Source: Actinomycetes bacterium
GTDB lineage: Bacteria > Actinomycetota > Acidimicrobiia > Acidimicrobiales > SZUA-35
DNA length: 15,520 nt
Direction of reading: 5' to 3'
NCBI GenBank assembly: GCA_024227975.1
Contig: JAAETV010000070.1
Location: forward strand, 1-15,520
Under the pieces are notes generated by a model. It made no database searches and had not been told where the DNA came from. It saw nothing but the letters and a program-made list of their open reading frames with translations. Every line of letters begins with the position of its first letter. Within the stretch, counting starts at the first letter, position 1. This document shows, one piece after another, positions 12,930-15,520 of the stretch. Both the position numbers and the translations under genes were made by a program.

Positions 12930-14074
12930 ACGATCGTCCGGTGCTGATCTGTCTCGGTAGTGGTGGGGTTGGCAAGACCACGATGGCGGCGGCCTGGGGA
13001 ATCGAGGCCGCATCGAGGGGGCAGCGGGTGGTGGTGCTGACCATCGATCCGGCTCAGCGGCTGGCGGCCGCGCTTGGGTTCGAGGGGCCCAAGGGTGCCG
13101 GATTGGGGACGGGCCAATCGATCGGCAATGAACCGGTCAGGATCGACGGGCCATGGCCGGGAGAACTGTGGGCCGCCATGCTCGATCCGGCTGCGACTTT
13201 GGACACCCTGCTGGCCGAGCACGGGCGACCAGAGGTGGTGGCCCGACTGACCAGCAGCCCGCTACTGGCCAACATCGTGGGCTCGATGTCGGGAAGTAGC
13301 GAGTATCTGGCGGCCGAACGGCTCCACCAGCTCCACCATGATCCCCGCTTCGATCGGGTCGTGATCGATACCCCGCCGTCTCGTCATGCCCTGGACTTTC
13401 TCGACAGCCCGGGCCGGCTGACTCGCTTTGTCGACAACCGCCTCTATCGGGCGGTGTTCGCCCCCCAACGGGGCGTGCTGCGGTCACTCAAGTCGGCCGC
13501 TCACCTGGTGTTTCGGATGACAGCCCGTCTGGTCGGAGCGGACCTGGTCGACGATGTGGTGAAGCTGTTCAAGGATCTGGGCCAACTCGATCAGGGGTTC
13601 CGTCAGCGGGCCACCGAGACCAGCGCCTTGTTGGCCAGCGACGCCTGCGGCTACGCCCTCATCACCTCGCCCCGCTACGAGCCCCTGAGGGAGGCGGCCT
13701 GGATCCAGGAGGGCCTGCACGAGCGAGGCCACCAGCTCGACATCGTCGTCGTCAACCGGCTGGTGCCGGTCGGCCCTCGAGCCCCCCTCGGGGCAGAGCT
13801 GGATGGGATGCCGGAAGCGTTGGTCGAGAACTGGACCGAGTTGGCAGCACTGGCCAGCTTGGAGGGCGCTCTGATCGACGAGTTGCGGGGTCAACTCGCC
13901 CCGGAATTGCCGATGGTCTTGATTGAGGATCAGCCGGGCCCCGTCAACGACCTGGACGGGGTAGCCGAGCTGGCCCGAATGCTCGGTCAGCTGTTGGCTT
14001 CTTCAGCCAAGGCGTCTTCGGCATCTTCGACCGATTCGGTGACCGGGACGATCCGGTCGAAACCCGTGGTGTGA
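12926..14074 (+). CDS. ArsA/Get3-like ATPase, second of a pair
   Basis: The 382-aa protein has a P-loop GSGGVGKTT (11-19) in which the signature lysine of the deviant Walker A is replaced by Ser12, while the catalytic GKTT is kept. VLTIDPAQRLAAALG (38-52) is the switch I-like DPAQ/DPAH region, and VVIDTPPSRHALDFLD (about 145-160) the switch II region. A helical insert follows (LVFRMTARLVGADLVDDVVK ... FKDLGQLDQGFRQRA), comparable with the substrate-binding helical subdomain of Get3-like proteins. The start overlaps the first ATPase gene by 4 bp. The last 29 codons lie antisense to the STAS-domain gene, and the encoded C-terminal tail (SSAKASSASSTDSVTG) is low-complexity. With one partner keeping the signature lysine and the other lacking it, an asymmetric heterodimer is a reasonable inference. 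Confidence 0.9.
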   Translation: MNDRPVLICLGSGGVGKTTMAAAWGIEAASRGQRVVVLTIDPAQRLAAALGFEGPKGAGLGTGQSIGNEPVRIDGPWPGELWAAMLDPAATLDTLLAEHGRPEVVARLTSSPLLANIVGSMSGSSEYLAAERLHQLHHDPRFDRVVIDTPPSRHALDFLDSPGRLTRFVDNRLYRAVFAPQRGVLRSLKSAAHLVFRMTARLVGADLVDDVVKLFKDLGQLDQGFRQRATETSALLASDACGYALITSPRYEPLREAAWIQEGLHERGHQLDIVVVNRLVPVGPRAPLGAELDGMPEALVENWTELAALASLEGALIDELRGQLAPELPMVLIEDQPGPVNDLDGVAELARMLGQLLASSAKASSASSTDSVTGTIRSKPVV

Positions 14075-14334
14075 AGGAGGCGAGTCAGCGCGGGGCGGGA
14101 ACAGGCGACGGCAACGGCACCGTCGGCTTCTCGAGCACGACGGATGCCACCGATGAGTGCACCGAGACCGGCAGAATCCATGAACGGAACCTCGGACAGG
14201 TCAATCAGAAGCTGGTTCTGACCAGCCAGGCGAGAAAGTGCCTCCCGGAACGTACCTACCGTGTACGCGTCGAGCTCGCCCGATGGGCGGCACAGCGTAT
14301 ATGAGTCAGTTTCTTCGATATGGATCTCGAGCAC
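13987..14334 (-). CDS. STAS-domain anti-sigma factor antagonist (SpoIIAA-like)
   Basis: From GTG 14334 (GGGAGG 8 nt upstream) the product is 115 aa, one STAS domain. The order is typical: beta strand LEIHIEE, SGELDAYTV (18-26), LLIDLSEVPFMDSAGLGALI (42-61) and a C-terminal TTGFDRIVPV. Ser54 in the DSAGL motif is the residue phosphorylated by the partner anti-sigma kinase in SpoIIAA/RsbV proteins. When unphosphorylated, such proteins bind the kinase and free the sigma factor. No RsbW-type kinase or SigB/SigF-type sigma factor is in the window, so its partner is elsewhere. The gene converges on the second ATPase gene with an 88-bp antisense overlap and is divergent from the response-regulator gene. 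The frame is open upstream to 14352, but the Shine-Dalgarno fixes the GTG. Confidence 0.92.
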   Translation of the reverse strand: MLEIHIEETDSYTLCRPSGELDAYTVGTFREALSRLAGQNQLLIDLSEVPFMDSAGLGALIGGIRRAREADGAVAVACSRPALTRLLHTTGFDRIVPVTESVEDAEDALAEEANS

Positions 14335-14367
14335 AGGGCTATCCTCCCTCAACCACCCGGCAACGAT

Positions 14368-14394
14368 ACCGAGCGGCAGATGCTGGCGCTCGGT
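14368..14394. repeat. 8-bp perfect inverted repeat between the STAS and receiver genes
   Basis: ACCGAGCG (14368-14375) and CGCTCGGT (14387-14394) are separated by 11 nt. It lies in the 99-bp divergent gap, so it could be an operator or a leader hairpin of the STAS gene. Confidence 0.45.
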
Positions 14395-14419
14395 CAGCGA
14401 CGACCTGGCGGCGTGGTCG

Positions 14420-14428
14420 GATAGTATC
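14420..14428. promoter_or_regulatory. Symmetric -10 element (GATAGTATC) upstream of the receiver-domain gene
   Basis: TAGTAT on the plus strand ends 6 nt before the GTG at 14434. The same bases read TACTAT on the minus strand, towards the STAS gene. It could drive transcription in both directions: a leaderless receiver mRNA one way and an 80-nt-leader STAS mRNA the other. Confidence 0.4.
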
Positions 14429-14433
14429 GCAAC

Positions 14434-14832
14434 GTGACAAATGTCCTTCTCGCAACCGATTCTGACGACTTGTTCGCCGATGTCGATGCTGCTCTGGCCA
14501 GCGATGATACCGACGTCACGCGCGTAAAGACGGGAGCCGACGTGTTGGCCGTCACTGCCCAGAAAAGCCCCGATCTCGTAATCTTGGATTTGCAGATCGG
14601 AAACATGGGCGGGATCGCTACTTGTATTGCCTTGAAGCAGGAGCAGAGAGCGGAGCGGCTCCCGGCCTTTCCCATCGGACTCCTCCTCGATCGGGCTGTG
14701 GATACGTTCCTGGCAGCCGAGGCTGGGGCCGAGGGTTGGCTGGTGAAACCGATCGACTCGCTCCGGTTGCGACGCCTCGCTTCGTCGTTGTTGGCCGGTG
14801 AGGAGTCACGGGAACCAGTAGCCGCCGGCTGA
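14434..14832 (+). CDS. Single-domain response regulator (receiver domain)
   Basis: The 132-aa product is a lone CheY-like receiver: beta strand 1 with acidic residues (LLATDSDDLF, D9/D11/D12), the phospho-acceptor D52 in LVILDLQIGNMGG and the conserved K105 in GWLVKP. The Thr/Ser normally found after beta strand 4 is not obvious (FPIGLLLDRA), which could weaken or change switching. There is no output domain, and no histidine kinase is in the window. It starts at a GTG with no Shine-Dalgarno and a TAGTAT box 6 nt upstream. It is transcribed away from the STAS gene, and both domains are common in partner-switching or stress pathways, so a shared circuit is possible. A weak hairpin overlaps its stop. 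Confidence 0.88.
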   Translation: MTNVLLATDSDDLFADVDAALASDDTDVTRVKTGADVLAVTAQKSPDLVILDLQIGNMGGIATCIALKQEQRAERLPAFPIGLLLDRAVDTFLAAEAGAEGWLVKPIDSLRLRRLASSLLAGEESREPVAAG

Positions 14833-14845
14833 GATTTCGGCCGGC
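14824..14845 (+). terminator. Weak hairpin at the end of the receiver-domain gene
   Basis: GCCGGC (14824-14829) and GCCGGC (14840-14845) form a 6-bp stem with a 10-nt loop, followed by TTTGA. The stop codon lies at the left side of the loop. Confidence 0.35.
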
Positions 14846-14863
14846 TTTGACTGGCTGATCGGC

Positions 14864-14869
14864 TACTAT
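14864..14869 (+). promoter_or_regulatory. Putative -10 box (TACTAT) for tRNA-Pro
   Basis: TACTAT lies 14 nt before the first base of the mature tRNA, which would give a leader of about 8 nt. A TTGACT at 14847-14852 is too close (11 bp) to be a standard -35. Confidence 0.4.
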
Positions 14870-14883
14870 CAGTGGTCGCAACA

Positions 14884-14957
14884 CGGGTTGTGGCGCAGGT
14901 TGGTAGCGCGCCTCGTTCGGGACGAGGAGGTCGGGAGTTCAAATCTCCCCAACCCGA
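14884..14957 (+). tRNA. tRNA-Pro (anticodon CGG)
   Basis: The acceptor stem CGGGTTG (14884-14890) pairs perfectly with CAACCCG (14950-14956), with discriminator A at 14957. The D-arm is GCGC ... GCGC. The anticodon stem CCTCG/CGAGG encloses TTCGGGA, giving CGG at 14918-14920. The T-stem GGGAG/CTCCC encloses TTCAAAT. CCA is not encoded. The C1-G72 pair and GTGGCGCAG start are typical of tRNA-Pro. It reads CCG codons, which should be frequent in this GC-rich genome. Confidence 0.96.
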
Positions 14958-14960
14958 CGT

Positions 14961-14983
14961 GTTGAGCTGCGGAGCAGCTCAAC
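14961..14983. terminator. 10-bp perfect hairpin between tRNA-Pro and the converging J-domain gene
   Basis: GTTGAGCTGC-GGA-GCAGCTCAAC. It starts 4 nt after the tRNA, and the J-domain gene's TGA (14979-14981 on the plus strand) lies in its right arm. The position suggests a terminator acting in both directions, though no T tract follows on either side. Confidence 0.55.
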
Positions 14984-15455
14984 CGGAGTTCCGGTATTTG
15001 TCGATCTTGTTGACGATGGTGGCCACAACGACCGGGATGTCAACTCCTGAGGCGATCAGGTAGGAAATCACCTCGACAGCCCGATCCGGGAGATCGACGG
15101 GGGTCTCACCGGCAAAGAGCTCAGCATCGATGGCTGCGATGAACGATTTGGGAGAGCTACCCGGACGGCCGAGCTCGAACCGGTATGCGATCTCTGCCAG
15201 CATGTGCCGCCCGGGGTGCGGAGCCGGATTTGGGGCCGGCCTGTCGCGGTCCAGCAGCCAGTCCAGGCTGGCTGAGCGGGGCCGGGCGGCCGCCCTCTGA
15301 GCCTGTGCCGACCGATAGGCGTCCTGGATACGAATGAAACCATCAGTATCGCCGCCGGTGTCGGGATGCTCAGCTTTGGCCGCTTGCCGGTAGGCAACTC
15401 GAAGCTCCCGGGTATCGGCGTCCCGATCGACTCCCAGAATCTCGAATGCGTCCAT
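14979..15455 (-). CDS. J-domain (DnaJ-like) protein
   Basis: The 158-aa product starts with a J domain: FEILGVDRDADTRELRVAYR, then helix II and the HPD motif at residues 30-32 (AEHPDTGGD), and helix III (GFIRIQDAYRSAQ). HPD stimulates DnaK ATPase. The Gly/Phe, zinc-finger and C-terminal domains of DnaJ are absent. Instead, a Pro/Ala-rich linker (about 55-82) leads to a helical C-terminal region of unknown type (about 85-158; LAEIAYRFELGR ... VEVISYLIASGVDIPVVVATI). Such short J proteins usually recruit DnaK to one client or place. ATG 15455 has GAGG 7 nt upstream. It converges on tRNA-Pro, sharing the hairpin at its 3' end. I do not recognise the C-terminal domain. Confidence 0.88.
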   Translation of the reverse strand: MDAFEILGVDRDADTRELRVAYRQAAKAEHPDTGGDTDGFIRIQDAYRSAQAQRAAARPRSASLDWLLDRDRPAPNPAPHPGRHMLAEIAYRFELGRPGSSPKSFIAAIDAELFAGETPVDLPDRAVEVISYLIASGVDIPVVVATIVNKIDKYRNSG

Positions 15456-15520
15456 GGTCGTACCTCATGGCCCCGTGACAATCCTAGTCGTAGACCACAA
15501 CCGGCTCCCGGGTCGCCCCC
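15456..15520. other. Upstream region of the J-domain gene, window end
   Basis: This contains the ribosome-binding site of the J-domain gene and a TAGGAT on its strand (plus-strand ATCCTA at 15481-15486) that could be a -10 box. Nothing else can be assigned. Confidence 0.3.

Noticed and set aside
12441..13222. 190- and 211-aa minus-strand frames antisense to the ATPase genes
   Set aside because: They are shadows of strongly supported ATPase frames with P-loops on the other strand.
11967..14074. Arsenic-resistance operon
   Set aside because: The ATPases are ArsA-like, but no arsB, arsC, arsD or arsR-type gene lies nearby, and the paired actinobacterial forms are not known arsenic pumps.

Overview
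The window is high-GC, GTG-start-rich DNA with a WhiB gene, a pair of ArsA-type ATPases, a soluble zinc-type anti-sigma factor and many apparently leaderless genes. Together these point to an actinobacterium. Acidimicrobiia (Ilumatobacter-like) is my best guess, but this is inference from gene content and not from a marker gene. Almost the whole window is coding. I see no transposase, integrase, CRISPR array or phage gene.

Region 1 (1-3364). A leftward cluster runs from a compact fusion of a [2Fe-2S] small subunit to a shrunken large subunit of the xanthine dehydrogenase family, through a RidA-type imine deaminase and a 52-residue membrane protein, to the 5' end of seryl-tRNA synthetase. A Tat-exported thioredoxin-like lipoprotein is transcribed away from the fusion gene. 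The two start codons are only 25 bp apart, with overlapping face-to-face -10 boxes. Region 2 (3365-3720) is non-coding and carries a run of hairpins. Region 3 (3721-5343) is a tight operon of ECF sigma factor, HxxxCxxC anti-sigma factor and an MscS-like membrane protein, with overlapping reading frames.

Region 4 (5464-7056) has an IscA/ErpA-type iron-sulfur carrier converging, across a 22-bp perfect palindrome, on an FxsA-like membrane protein and a metallo-beta-lactamase-fold protein that has lost most metal ligands. Region 5 (7174-10214) is selA-selB, overlapping by 4 bp: the enzyme making selenocysteyl-tRNA and its dedicated elongation factor. No selC or selD is present here. Region 6 (10197-14074) holds whiB and an NfeD-type membrane protein (leftward), then two ArsA/Get3-like ATPases (rightward). 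A paired ArsA-like locus beside a whiB gene is also known in mycobacteria (Rv3679-Rv3680 next to whiB4, from memory).

Region 7 (13987-15520) has a STAS-domain anti-sigma antagonist whose 3' end overlaps the second ATPase gene in antisense by 88 bp, a divergent single-domain response regulator, tRNA-Pro(CGG) and a short J-domain protein.

Recurring themes are leaderless GTG starts preceded by TANNNT boxes, tightly packed or overlapping genes, and three proteins that look like stripped-down or catalytically dead members of enzyme families (xanthine dehydrogenase, metallo-beta-lactamase, NfeD/ClpP-like protease).
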